7,933 bases of DNA from CALARM01 sp964431735 (GTDB taxonomy: Bacteria; Vulcanimicrobiota; SpSt-956; JAKJGF01): positions 1 to 7,933 of the forward strand of contig CAYSLJ010000234.1 in assembly GCA_964431735.1 (NCBI GenBank). The letters are read 5' to 3'. The notes under the pieces were generated by a model. It saw only the letters and a list, made by a program, of their open reading frames with translations. It did not search any database and was not told the origin of the DNA. The translations under genes were made by a program, and so were the position numbers. Shown one piece after another: positions 1 through 5,870 of the stretch (position 1 is the first letter of the stretch; every line of letters starts with the position of its first letter).

Positions 1-130
1 TCTGCAAAACCAGTTTGCCACGCAACAGGATCATATCTTTTCCGGAAGAGTCCGGGCAGGGACAGGTTTTAGAAATGGGTATGAACTTATCTGGAACGGT
101 AATAACCGCTCCGGATAAGTTCGTAACCAT
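1..130 (-). CDS. Possible partial CDS running off the left edge, unknown
   Basis: On the minus strand an ATG at 130-128 opens a frame of about 43 codons that stays open to the window edge, and the same frame is open upstream to about 166. It begins MVTNLSGAVITVPDKF and contains a TCPCPD segment. A weak AGAAG lies 8 bases before the ATG. I recognise no family. Codons use more G and C in third position than the kinases and feo genes do. Against it, all three plus-strand frames are also open through the first 70 bases, and half of the frame is the arm of a long palindrome, so the reading may be accidental. Confidence 0.2.
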   Translation of the reverse strand, partial: MVTNLSGAVITVPDKFIPISKTCPCPDSSGKDMILLRGKLVLQ

Positions 131-133
131 TTT
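72..133. repeat. Long perfect-looped inverted repeat (hairpin)
   Basis: The core arms are 83-100 and 105-122 around a 4-base AATA loop. Sixteen of 18 positions are Watson-Crick pairs and the other two are G-T, so the stem is unbroken as RNA. The pairing continues outward with one mismatch (79/126), through GG/CC, to an A-rich left foot and a TTTT right foot, giving about 29 paired positions. The A-tract and T-tract feet resemble a bidirectional rho-independent terminator, but the stem is much longer than usual. A palindromic dispersed element is the main alternative. Confidence 0.75.
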
Positions 134-270
134 ATCAACTTCTGCCTGACAGACTCTTACGGAGAAAAATCATTTGCCTTATTTATAGTGTATTTCAGAA
201 CTTATTAGAATTTTATATGGAAATGATGAAGTCTTATGCTTCACTATCTGTTAATTTTCATATTTGGTTG

Positions 271-285
271 TGACCGATCCGGTCA
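271..285. promoter_or_regulatory. GC-rich dyad TGACCG-ATC-CGGTCA
   Basis: This is a perfect 6+3+6 inverted repeat in an AT-rich surround, about 160 bases upstream of the first kinase promoter. It could be an operator for an unidentified regulator or a small hairpin with a 3-base loop. No protein can be assigned to it. Confidence 0.3.
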
Positions 286-296
286 TGCCTGTTAGA

Positions 297-363
297 GTGA
301 AAAATGAATAGTGAAAAGTGAAAAAAATTGGATTTTACTTACTTTTCACTACTCACTATTCAG
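297..363. repeat. Palindromic element of 7-base units (GTGAAAA type)
   Basis: The left arm 297-324 divides exactly into four 7-base units of the GTGAAAA or ATGAATA kind. The right arm 336-363 divides into four units of the reverse kind (TTTTCAC, TACTCAC). An 11-base centre (325-335) separates them. The arms pair at 21 of 28 positions without gaps, and the third unit pairs perfectly. Strict 7-base phasing with inversion suggests a dispersed intergenic repeat rather than an operator. It lies upstream of the kinase promoter at 447-475. Confidence 0.75.
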
Positions 364-446
364 TAATTAATAGATTTGCAAAATTAAGTGCAATTTTCAG
401 TAGAAGTGAATTTACCTGTCATAAAAAATACTATCTAAATCAGAGG

Positions 447-475
447 TTGACAAATGATTTGTTAGATATTATCAT
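447..475 (+). promoter_or_regulatory. Sigma70-type promoter of the hybrid kinase
   Basis: A perfect -35 TTGACA (447-452) and a -10 TATCAT (470-475, five of six) are separated by exactly 17 bases. Initiation is expected near 482, leaving a leader of about 70 bases before the ATG at 552. Its position inside the upstream extension of the open frame argues that the extension is not translated. Confidence 0.65.
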
Positions 476-486
476 ATTATATGAGA

Positions 487-543
487 AGTGGAGAGTTATA
501 TTATTTGCCATTTTCTCTTCACTATATTTATTTAGAGAAGAGA
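487..543 (+). promoter_or_regulatory. Kinase leader with competing stems over the ribosome binding site
   Basis: The segment CTCTTCACT (515-523) pairs with AGTGGAGAG (487-495) over 9 positions, one of them G-T. The overlapping TCTCTTC (514-520) instead pairs perfectly with GAAGAGA (537-543), which holds the purine-rich ribosome binding site of the gene starting at 552. The two stems exclude each other, so the leader could switch between an occluded and an open ribosome site. This comes from base pairing alone, and the purine/pyrimidine bias of the leader raises the chance of coincidence. Confidence 0.35.
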
Positions 544-551
544 TGTGTTTT

Positions 552-2777
552 ATGAGACAAATAGAGAGAGAAGAATTACTCCTGAATGCCGGGATCGGAT
601 TATGTACATGTAAAATCGATGGTACCATACAGGTCATAGATAAAAGTACATTGAAGATTTTTGAGCTTGAAGCCGAAGACCAGCAGAGCTCTTCTTTATC
701 AGGTAAGAATCTGTCAGGTCTTTTTGTTTCTCCCATGGTGTCTGAATTGTTTCTTGAAGAAATCAAAGACAGCCGTGTTAAATCTCTTGAACTTCCATTT
801 AAAACCCGTTCCGGGAGAAAAAAGTGGATATTATGTGATATATGGCTGATTGACAAAGAGAAGGAATTAATTCAGTTTATATTTCATGATATTACAGATA
901 AAAAGAATACAGGTAATTTCGAAGATATAAACGAAAAATACAGAGCTATTGTCGAAGCTTTTGATGGTTTGATTTATATATGTTCCCAGGATTATTCAAT
1001 AGAATTCATGAACAAACATTTTATTGAACGTACCGGTCGTAATGCAGCAGGAGAGAAGTGTTATAAAGCCCTTCATAATCTGAATTCAGTCTGTCCGTGG
1101 TGTGTAAATGATAAAGTATTTAAAGGAGAAACGGTTAAATTGGAATTAGTCAGTCCCATGGATAATCACTGGTATTATGTTATTAATACACCTGTTTATC
1201 ATGCAAACGGCTCTATGTCAAAAATAGCTATGATTTACGATATTACTGAAAGAAAGATGACAGAAGCATTGCTTTCATCTGAAAAAGAACGTCTTTCTGT
1301 AACACTTCAATCAATAGGAGACGGTGTCATTACTACAGATATTAAAGGAACTATTATTTTAATTAATAAAGTTGCCCTTGAACTTACCGGATGGAAGGAA
1401 GAAGAAGCTATTGGAAAATCTATCAGGGAAGTTTTTTATGTTGAAAATGAGAAAACAGGGGACCTCTGTGAAAATCCTGTTGAAAAAGTGCTCAGAACAT
1501 CAGTAAGCGTAAATATATCAAGCCAGGCAAGGCTTGTATCCAGAGACGGAACAAAGAGACTCATCTCAGACAGTGGATCTTCGGTACGTGATAAAGACGG
1601 TAATATTATAGGTGTTGTTCTTGTATTCCGTGATATAACAGAACAGAGAAAACTGGAAGAAGAACTTCTGAAAGCCAGTAAAATTGAATCCCTTGGAACC
1701 CTTGCCGGAGGTATTGCCCATGACTTTAATAATATATTAACAGCCATTATGGGTAATATTTCCCTTGGTAAAATGTATGTAGAGCCTGACGATGAACTCT
1801 ATGAGATACTTTCAGAGGCAGAAAAAGCCTCGTTACGGGCCAAGAATTTGACCCGTCAGTTACTCACCTTTTCAAAAGGCGGTTCTCCTATCAAGATGAG
1901 TGCCTCTATTTCGGAACTTGTCATAGATACTACAAATTTTGCTCTCAGCGGTTCAAAGATTAAACCTGAATTTTTCATAGCCGATGATCTCTGGCCTATA
2001 GAGATTGATACTGCTCAGATCAGCCAGGTTATTAATAACCTGGTAATCAATGCTAAAGAAGCTATGGTAAATGGCGGAAAAATAGAAATAAAAATGGAAA
2101 ATCTACAGGATCCGTCCAATTTACCCTTGAAAGAAGGTAAATATTTAAAAATCAGCATAAAAGATTATGGTACAGGTATAAGTAAAGAAAATATATCCAG
2201 AATATTCGATCCTTACTTCAGTACAAAACCTTTTGGTACAGGTCTTGGACTCGCATCTGTCTTTTCAATTATAAAAAAGCATGATGGTCTTATTACTGCA
2301 GATTCTGACTACGGAAAAGGTACGGTTTTTTATATTTATTTACCTGCTCTGGATGTAAGTAACTCTGTTTCTGAAAGACCACAGCCTAAATCTTTTAAAG
2401 AAGATATGAGAATTTTAGTTATGGACGATGAAGATATAGTATTGAAGACTACAGGTATGATACTTAAACGGCTGGGATATAAAACTGATTTTGCAAAAGA
2501 CGGGACAGAGTTGATTGATATTTATAAAAGGGAAAAAGATAAAGGTAAACCCTTTGATCTGCTGATAATGGATTTAACCATACCGGGTGGTATGGGAGGA
2601 AAAGAAGCTATAGAAAAACTCAAAGAAATAGATCATGACGTTAAAGCGATTGTTTCCAGCGGTTATTCCAATGACCCTATTATGGCAGATTTTAAAACTT
2701 ACGGATTTATGGGAGTTGTTGTCAAGCCTTATAAAATATCGGAACTCAGCGATATTTTGAATAAGGTTTTAGGTTAA
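552..2777 (+). CDS. Cytoplasmic hybrid histidine kinase, three PAS domains plus receiver
   Basis: Encodes 741 residues from ATG 552, chosen because a purine-rich site (AGAGAAGAG) lies 9 bases upstream and a strong promoter sits at 447-475. A longer frame to 318 exists but starts inside a repeat. Domains in order: PAS 1 (about 5-117), PAS 2 (126-235), PAS 3 (244-365, ending in RDITEQRKLEEEL), HisKA with phospho-acceptor His390 in GGIAHDFNNILTA, HATPase (482-599) with N box NNLVINAKEA, G1 DYGTG (538-542), FDPYFSTK and G2 GTGLGLA (562-568), then a receiver (619-741) with acidic Asp625/Asp626, phospho-acceptor Asp674 in LLIMDLTIP and Lys725. PAS 2 carries Cys170 and a Cys181-Pro-Trp-Cys184 motif. 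No membrane segment is present, so it should sense an intracellular cue and pass phosphate from His390 to Asp674. No separate regulator or phosphotransfer gene is adjacent. The ligand is unknown. It converges on the feo operon. Confidence 0.92.
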   Translation: MRQIEREELLLNAGIGLCTCKIDGTIQVIDKSTLKIFELEAEDQQSSSLSGKNLSGLFVSPMVSELFLEEIKDSRVKSLELPFKTRSGRKKWILCDIWLIDKEKELIQFIFHDITDKKNTGNFEDINEKYRAIVEAFDGLIYICSQDYSIEFMNKHFIERTGRNAAGEKCYKALHNLNSVCPWCVNDKVFKGETVKLELVSPMDNHWYYVINTPVYHANGSMSKIAMIYDITERKMTEALLSSEKERLSVTLQSIGDGVITTDIKGTIILINKVALELTGWKEEEAIGKSIREVFYVENEKTGDLCENPVEKVLRTSVSVNISSQARLVSRDGTKRLISDSGSSVRDKDGNIIGVVLVFRDITEQRKLEEELLKASKIESLGTLAGGIAHDFNNILTAIMGNISLGKMYVEPDDELYEILSEAEKASLRAKNLTRQLLTFSKGGSPIKMSASISELVIDTTNFALSGSKIKPEFFIADDLWPIEIDTAQISQVINNLVINAKEAMVNGGKIEIKMENLQDPSNLPLKEGKYLKISIKDYGTGISKENISRIFDPYFSTKPFGTGLGLASVFSIIKKHDGLITADSDYGKGTVFYIYLPALDVSNSVSERPQPKSFKEDMRILVMDDEDIVLKTTGMILKRLGYKTDFAKDGTELIDIYKREKDKGKPFDLLIMDLTIPGGMGGKEAIEKLKEIDHDVKAIVSSGYSNDPIMADFKTYGFMGVVVKPYKISELSDILNKVLG

Positions 2778-2837
2778 GATAAGAATACCCGGAACTCAGA
2801 ACATGTTTACCTGGTTAAAAGCAATCTCTGTTACACT

Positions 2838-2978
2838 TCACTTATGTTCTGCATTGCACCCTTTACACGAACTATTACATTTACATTCACCTTTTTTATT
2901 GAAGCTGTGAATAATGGTTTTCAGCAGAATCATAAATGATGATATTACCAGTAATCCGACTATTATATATTCTAACAT
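2838..2978 (-). CDS. FeoB-associated Cys-rich membrane peptide
   Basis: Encodes 46 residues from ATG 2978-2976, with GGAGG (2991-2987) 8 bases upstream. A longer in-frame start near 3047 would overlap feoB and lacks such a site. Residues 4-23 form one hydrophobic helix. The C-terminal tail, after basic residues, contains Cys32, Cys34, Cys38 and Cys41 spaced CxCxxxCxxC. This layout matches the family of small Cys-rich membrane proteins found beside FeoB. It begins 31 bases after the feoB stop and is surely co-transcribed. The cysteines may bind Fe(II) or another metal near the cytosolic face of FeoB, but that role is inferred and the biochemistry of the family is poorly defined. No clear terminator follows before the converging kinase gene. 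Confidence 0.85.
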   Translation of the reverse strand: MLEYIIVGLLVISSFMILLKTIIHSFNKKGECKCNSSCKGCNAEHK

Positions 2979-3009
2979 TGAAAACACCTCCAAATTTTTT
3001 ATTCCATTT

Positions 3010-5055
3010 TCAGTATAGTAATAATTTACCTGTCTGATATATTGCAAATGACATTATCCAGGCAAGTATAACAGTGTAAAATATCATAAATAAAGGCCAG
3101 TATAATGAACCTGTTTCTTTCCATACTACAGCAACGGTAGCCATACATGGGACATATATAAGAATAAATATCATCAGTGTATATGCTGTAAGGGGGGAAA
3201 AATGTTTATCCTGTTTTAATAGCTCTCTCAGAGAAACAGTATTATCTTCTACCTCTTCCAGATTGTAAATTGTCCCCAGTGTAGAGACTATTACTTCTTT
3301 TGCTGCAAAGCCTGAAAAGAGAGCAACTCCTATTTTCCAGTCAAAGCCAAGAGGTTTGATAACAGGTTCCATAACCTTACCTATCTGTCCCGCATAACTT
3401 GAAGCAAGCTTTTCGGTACTGTTTACACTGCCTGTTACCGGAAAATTTGTTAAAAACCACATAAGAATAGATATGGCCATTAGTATTGTCCCGGCTTTTT
3501 GAAGATAGAGATAGGCATGTTCCCACATGTGAATAAGAACACTCTTCAGTGTAGGCACTCTGTAAGGTGGAAGTTCCATAACAAAAGGTGAACATTCACC
3601 GGGGAAAAGTAATTCTCTGAATATTTTTGCCATAATTACAGCCAGAATAAATCCTATCAGGTATATAGAAAAGAGTACATTCCCTGCCATAGAAGGACTG
3701 AAAAAAGCACTTATAAGTAATGTATAAACAGGCAACCTTGCTCCGCAACTCATAAGTGGTATTATCAGTATTGTAGTTAATCTATCTTTTTTACATTCAA
3801 GTGTTCTTGTTGCCATTATTGCAGGTACACTGCATCCGAAACCTATAAGCATAGGTATAAAGGATTTGCCATGAAGACCTATGGAATGCATTAATTTATC
3901 TACAATAAAGGCCACTCTGGCCATATAACCGGTGTCTTCCAGAATGGCTATTGCCAGAAACAGCAATACTATATTGGGAAGAAATATGATTACGCCTCCC
4001 ACACCACCTATTATACCATCTACTATAAGAGAACGAAATATTCCTTCTTTCATATTAACTATAATAAAATGTCCAAGTGAATCAATCAGGAACTCAATAA
4101 GTTCCATAGGAGGGGTTCCGAGAGTAAAGGTCAGTTGGAAAACCAGCCACATAAATGATAAAAATATCGGTATACCTAATAGCCTGTGAGTTAAAATAAA
4201 ATCTATCTTTTCCGATGTAGATATTTTGTCTTCTTTTGTTTTCTGTACTGTTTCTTTATATAAACCGTTTATAAAGCCGTATCTTCTGTCTGATATTATA
4301 TTTTCAGGTTCATCATTGAAAAAATTTTTTATATATGTCCTGGCTTCAGATACTCTGGCCATTATTTCTTCAGATAATTTATTTTTCTTTATTTCTTCGA
4401 TAATTTCCGTATCCTGCTCAAGTAATTTAATGGCAAGCCATCTGTCGGAATATTTACCGTCCATTACATTATTAGAAGAAAGGAATTTTGATAATATCTT
4501 TATGTATTTATCTATTTCTTTACCGTACTTTACTATAGTTCCTGTGGTTTTTTTGTGATTTTTTGCCAGTGATAAGGAGGCTTTAATTATATTTTCAGTA
4601 CCTTCGCCTTTACTGGCTATAGCTGTAACAACAGGTGTGTCAAGGAGTTTTTCTATGAGTTTTATGTTTATCTTATATCCCTGGGAAGTGGCAAAATCCA
4701 TCATGTTAAAAACCAGAAGAAGAGGTATTTCCAGTTCTATGAATTGTAAGGCCAGATAGAGGTTTCTTTCCAGATTTGAAGCATCTATTACGTCTATTAT
4801 AACATCAGGTTTTTCTTCTATAATAAAGTTTCTTGTTACAATTTCTTCTATAGAGTAAGGACTCAGACTGTAAGTTCCCGGGAGGTCAATTACCTTTATT
4901 TCTTTGCCTTCATACTTACATTTCCCCTCTTTTTTTTCAACTGTCACACCGGGGTAATTACCTACATGCTGACGGGAACCGGTAATGGCGTTAAAAAGAG
5001 TAGTCTTACCCGAATTTGGATTTCCTGCAATGGCAATTGTTATATTATTTGACAT
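3010..5055 (-). CDS. feoB: Ferrous iron transporter FeoB
   Basis: Encodes 681 residues from ATG 5055-5053. A GTG nine bases earlier is in frame, but the AAGAAG site is spaced properly only for the ATG. FeoB imports Fe(II) across the inner membrane, with transport coupled to an N-terminal G domain. G1 is GNPNSGKT (11-18), G3 is DLPG (57-60) and G4 is NMMD (117-120). A helical linker domain follows to about 265, then the membrane region with two Gate-type motifs: GCSVPAIMATR, whose conserved cysteine is Cys408, and PCMATVAVVWKE with Cys637. A VPTLKSVLIHMWEHAYLYL stretch lies between them. Length is within the family's usual range, with a short C-terminus ending soon after the last helix. It is the second gene of feoA-feoB-Cys-rich peptide. 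The 133-base spacer from feoA is unusually long for this pair and is occupied by a palindromic repeat. Confidence 0.97.
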   Translation of the reverse strand: MSNNITIAIAGNPNSGKTTLFNAITGSRQHVGNYPGVTVEKKEGKCKYEGKEIKVIDLPGTYSLSPYSIEEIVTRNFIIEEKPDVIIDVIDASNLERNLYLALQFIELEIPLLLVFNMMDFATSQGYKINIKLIEKLLDTPVVTAIASKGEGTENIIKASLSLAKNHKKTTGTIVKYGKEIDKYIKILSKFLSSNNVMDGKYSDRWLAIKLLEQDTEIIEEIKKNKLSEEIMARVSEARTYIKNFFNDEPENIISDRRYGFINGLYKETVQKTKEDKISTSEKIDFILTHRLLGIPIFLSFMWLVFQLTFTLGTPPMELIEFLIDSLGHFIIVNMKEGIFRSLIVDGIIGGVGGVIIFLPNIVLLFLAIAILEDTGYMARVAFIVDKLMHSIGLHGKSFIPMLIGFGCSVPAIMATRTLECKKDRLTTILIIPLMSCGARLPVYTLLISAFFSPSMAGNVLFSIYLIGFILAVIMAKIFRELLFPGECSPFVMELPPYRVPTLKSVLIHMWEHAYLYLQKAGTILMAISILMWFLTNFPVTGSVNSTEKLASSYAGQIGKVMEPVIKPLGFDWKIGVALFSGFAAKEVIVSTLGTIYNLEEVEDNTVSLRELLKQDKHFSPLTAYTLMIFILIYVPCMATVAVVWKETGSLYWPLFMIFYTVILAWIMSFAIYQTGKLLLY

Positions 5056-5072
5056 GTAAATCACTTCTTTTT

Positions 5073-5189
5073 AGCTATCAGCTATTAGCTTATAGCTGTC
5101 AGCTTTTTTATATAATTTGTGAAATTTTTTGTTGGTGAGCCCCACAAACTAGAAATATGCTGATAGCTGAAGACTGACTGATGATAGCT
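5073..5189. repeat. Palindromic element of 7-base units (AGCTATC type) between feoA and feoB
   Basis: The arm 5073-5103 reads as four 7-base units of the AGCTATC kind plus AGC. The arm 5159-5189 reads as GCT plus four units of the GATAGCT kind. The arms pair at 22 of 31 positions without gaps, with the outermost unit perfect and the innermost nearly so. A 55-base AT-rich centre separates them. The right end touches the last base of the feoA stop codon. In the feo mRNA it would form an imperfect long stem that could affect feoB translation or message processing. No target duplication is evident at its ends. Confidence 0.75.
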
Positions 5190-5410
5190 TATAATACTTC
5201 AACTGTCATGGCTTCGTTTTTTCTCAATGATAAATAATAATCTCTTATTTTAAATTCCAGAGGATCTCCAAGAGGCGCCGGCTTTACCATTTTTATAGTC
5301 ACACCTGTTATAAATCCCATATCTCGTAACCTTCTCTGGATAAGTCCCTGACCGTTTACTTTTTTAACAGTTGCTTTTTCACCGGCTCTGAGATCCATTA
5401 ATGTTCTCAT
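5189..5410 (-). CDS. feoA: Ferrous iron transport protein FeoA
   Basis: Encodes 73 residues, the usual FeoA size, from ATG 5410-5408, with GGAGG (5424-5420) 9 bases upstream. It is a single SH3-like beta-barrel domain. Family marks are LRAGEKATVKKV near the N-terminus, RRLRDMGFITG (about 26-36) and APLGDPLEFKIRDYYLSLRK (about 45-64). FeoA is a small cytosolic partner of FeoB and is thought to modulate its GTPase or transport activity. It is the first gene of the operon, directly downstream of a Fur-like operator. Its TAA stop adjoins the palindromic repeat that separates it from feoB. Confidence 0.95.
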   Translation of the reverse strand: MRTLMDLRAGEKATVKKVNGQGLIQRRLRDMGFITGVTIKMVKPAPLGDPLEFKIRDYYLSLRKNEAMTVEVL

Positions 5411-5439
5411 AAATTTTTTCCTCCGTTATTGTTTTATTT

Positions 5440-5469
5440 ATTTTAGTTGAAAATGAAAGTCATTTTCAA
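5440..5469 (-). promoter_or_regulatory. Proximal feoA promoter overlapping the Fur-like operator
   Basis: Read on the minus strand, TTGAAA (5469-5464) and TAAAAT (5445-5440) are separated by 18 bases. Initiation is expected near 5433, giving a leader of about 23 bases before the feoA ATG. The Fur-like palindrome fills the -35 and the spacer, the layout expected for simple occlusion by iron-loaded Fur. Confidence 0.5.
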
Positions 5470-5470
5470 C
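5446..5470. promoter_or_regulatory. Fur-type operator
   Basis: A perfect inverted repeat with arms GTTGAAAATGA and TCATTTTCAAC around a 3-base centre. Its AAATGA...TCATTT core resembles the AATGA-N-TCATT pattern of the classical Fur box, and its placement 36 bases before feoA fits iron repression. The assignment rests on symmetry, resemblance and context; another Fur-family regulator is possible. Confidence 0.75.
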
Positions 5471-5486
5471 TTTGTCTCAAAATAAA

Positions 5487-5502
5487 AGAGTAGTATTACT
5501 CT
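5487..5502. promoter_or_regulatory. Dyad AGAGTA-GTAT-TACTCT near the distal feo start
   Basis: A perfect 6+4+6 inverted repeat lying a few bases downstream of the expected start from the distal feo promoter. It could be a second operator in the feo control region or a small hairpin. It does not resemble the Fur-like site, and I cannot assign a protein. Confidence 0.3.
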
Positions 5503-5515
5503 CTTCTATTATATT

Positions 5516-5544
5516 AGTATAATAAACTTATATTTAAGTGTCAA
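5516..5544 (-). promoter_or_regulatory. Distal feo promoter, near-consensus sigma70
   Basis: Read on the minus strand, a perfect -35 TTGACA (5544-5539) and a -10 TATACT (5521-5516, five of six) are spaced by exactly 17 bases. Initiation is expected near 5509, about 100 bases before feoA. The Fur-like operator lies downstream of this start, so Fur would have to act as a roadblock here. Confidence 0.65.
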
Positions 5545-5716
5545 GTCTTTATGAAAAAATTTCTTATTTATGAATTAGTCTGCATATATTATATTTTCAG
5601 GCCTTGCAAAATCCTGCTGGTACCTTATAATAAATATATGTTCTCGTGACAGGAAGAAGACTTTTTTACATGCTTATATCCAGATCAATAAATTATTATC
5701 TATATTTTTGCAGATT

Positions 5717-5746
5717 TTGAAAATCGTAAAAAATAATCTATTTAAT
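5717..5746 (+). promoter_or_regulatory. Candidate promoter of the membrane histidine kinase
   Basis: TTGAAA (5717-5722) and TTTAAT (5741-5746), each five of six against consensus, are spaced by 18 bases. Initiation would fall near 5753. In such AT-rich sequence this match could arise by chance. Confidence 0.35.
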
Positions 5747-5749
5747 TTT

Positions 5750-5793
5750 CAGGTTTCAGGCGTTGGGTCAGGAAGATTAAAAGCCAGAACCTG
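5750..5793 (+). ncRNA. Possible structured leader segment
   Basis: CAGGTT (5750-5755) pairs perfectly with AACCTG (5788-5793). Inside it GGC (5759-5761) can pair with GCC (5783-5785), leaving an asymmetric loop. It would lie at the very start of the kinase transcript. It matches no riboswitch class I can recall and may be only a simple hairpin. Confidence 0.25.
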
Positions 5794-5826
5794 TTTAACT
5801 ATAAAGTCAGTAAAAACAAGGAAATT

Positions 5827-5859
5827 ATGAAAAAGTGCAAAAATATAGTTGTTATTTAA
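5827..5859 (+). CDS. Possible 10-codon leader peptide
   Basis: ATG 5827 opens a frame encoding MKKCKNIVVI. Its TAA (5857-5859) overlaps the AAGGTG ribosome binding site of the kinase. A purine run AAGGAAA (5818-5824) precedes the ATG, though closer than ideal. Ribosomes ending here would sit on the kinase start, so coupling is possible. So short a frame can easily be accidental. Confidence 0.2.
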   Translation: MKKCKNIVVI

Positions 5860-5870
5860 GGTGAATATTA

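Larger units (their letters stand above)
1..551. other. Left intergenic region, no secure gene
   Basis: No convincing complete gene lies here. The stretch holds, in order, a possible partial minus-strand frame at the edge, a long hairpin, a GC-rich dyad, a palindrome of 7-base units, and the promoter and leader of the downstream kinase. Roughly the first 150 bases look richer in G and C than the rest, while 134-270 and 364-446 are AT-rich and show nothing I can name. An open frame continues upstream of the kinase as far as 318, but it begins inside the 7-base-unit repeat and crosses a good promoter, so I read it as non-coding. Confidence 0.6.
5545..5870. other. Divergent intergenic region before the second kinase
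   Basis: An AT-rich spacer between the feo promoters and the kinase ATG at 5871. No gene longer than a mini-frame is visible. The left part (5545-5710) shows nothing I can name. The right part holds a weak candidate promoter, a short paired leader segment and a 10-codon frame, listed separately. Confidence 0.6.

Noticed and set aside
297..363. CRISPR-like array
   Set aside because: The units are 7 bases, adjacent and inverted, with no spacers of constant length and no cas genes.
318..551. N-terminal extension of the hybrid kinase with a hydrophobic stretch that could pass as a membrane helix
   Set aside because: It begins with GTG inside the 7-base-unit repeat, crosses a near-consensus promoter at 447-475, has no ribosome site, and reads like translated AT-rich spacer.
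440..856. Minus-strand open frame antisense to the hybrid kinase, and similar frames opposite feoB and the membrane kinase
   Set aside because: They are antisense or out-of-frame shadows of well-supported genes, with no ribosome sites or recognisable domains.
2797..2851. Inverted pair CAGAACAT / ATGTTCTG between the convergent kinase and feo operon, considered as a shared terminator
   Set aside because: The arms are only 8 bases, lie 39 bases apart, overlap the end of the Cys-rich gene and have no T-run.
2979..3047. Longer start for the Cys-rich peptide, overlapping the end of feoB
   Set aside because: The ATG at 2978 has a strong GGAGG at good spacing and begins a family-like hydrophobic N-terminus; the extension is partly antisense-like spacer and feoB tail.
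5056..5064. GTG start giving feoB three extra residues
   Set aside because: The purine-rich site lies too close to the GTG but at a normal distance from the ATG at 5055, which begins the usual FeoB N-terminus.
5713..5725. Small palindrome GATTTT-G-AAAATC as an operator of the membrane kinase
   Set aside because: A simple A/T-rich palindrome of this size is expected by chance in such sequence and overlaps a weak promoter call.
5750..5793. Known riboswitch (cyclic-di-GMP or similar) ahead of the membrane kinase
   Set aside because: The conserved cores of the classes I considered are not present; only a short stem can be supported.
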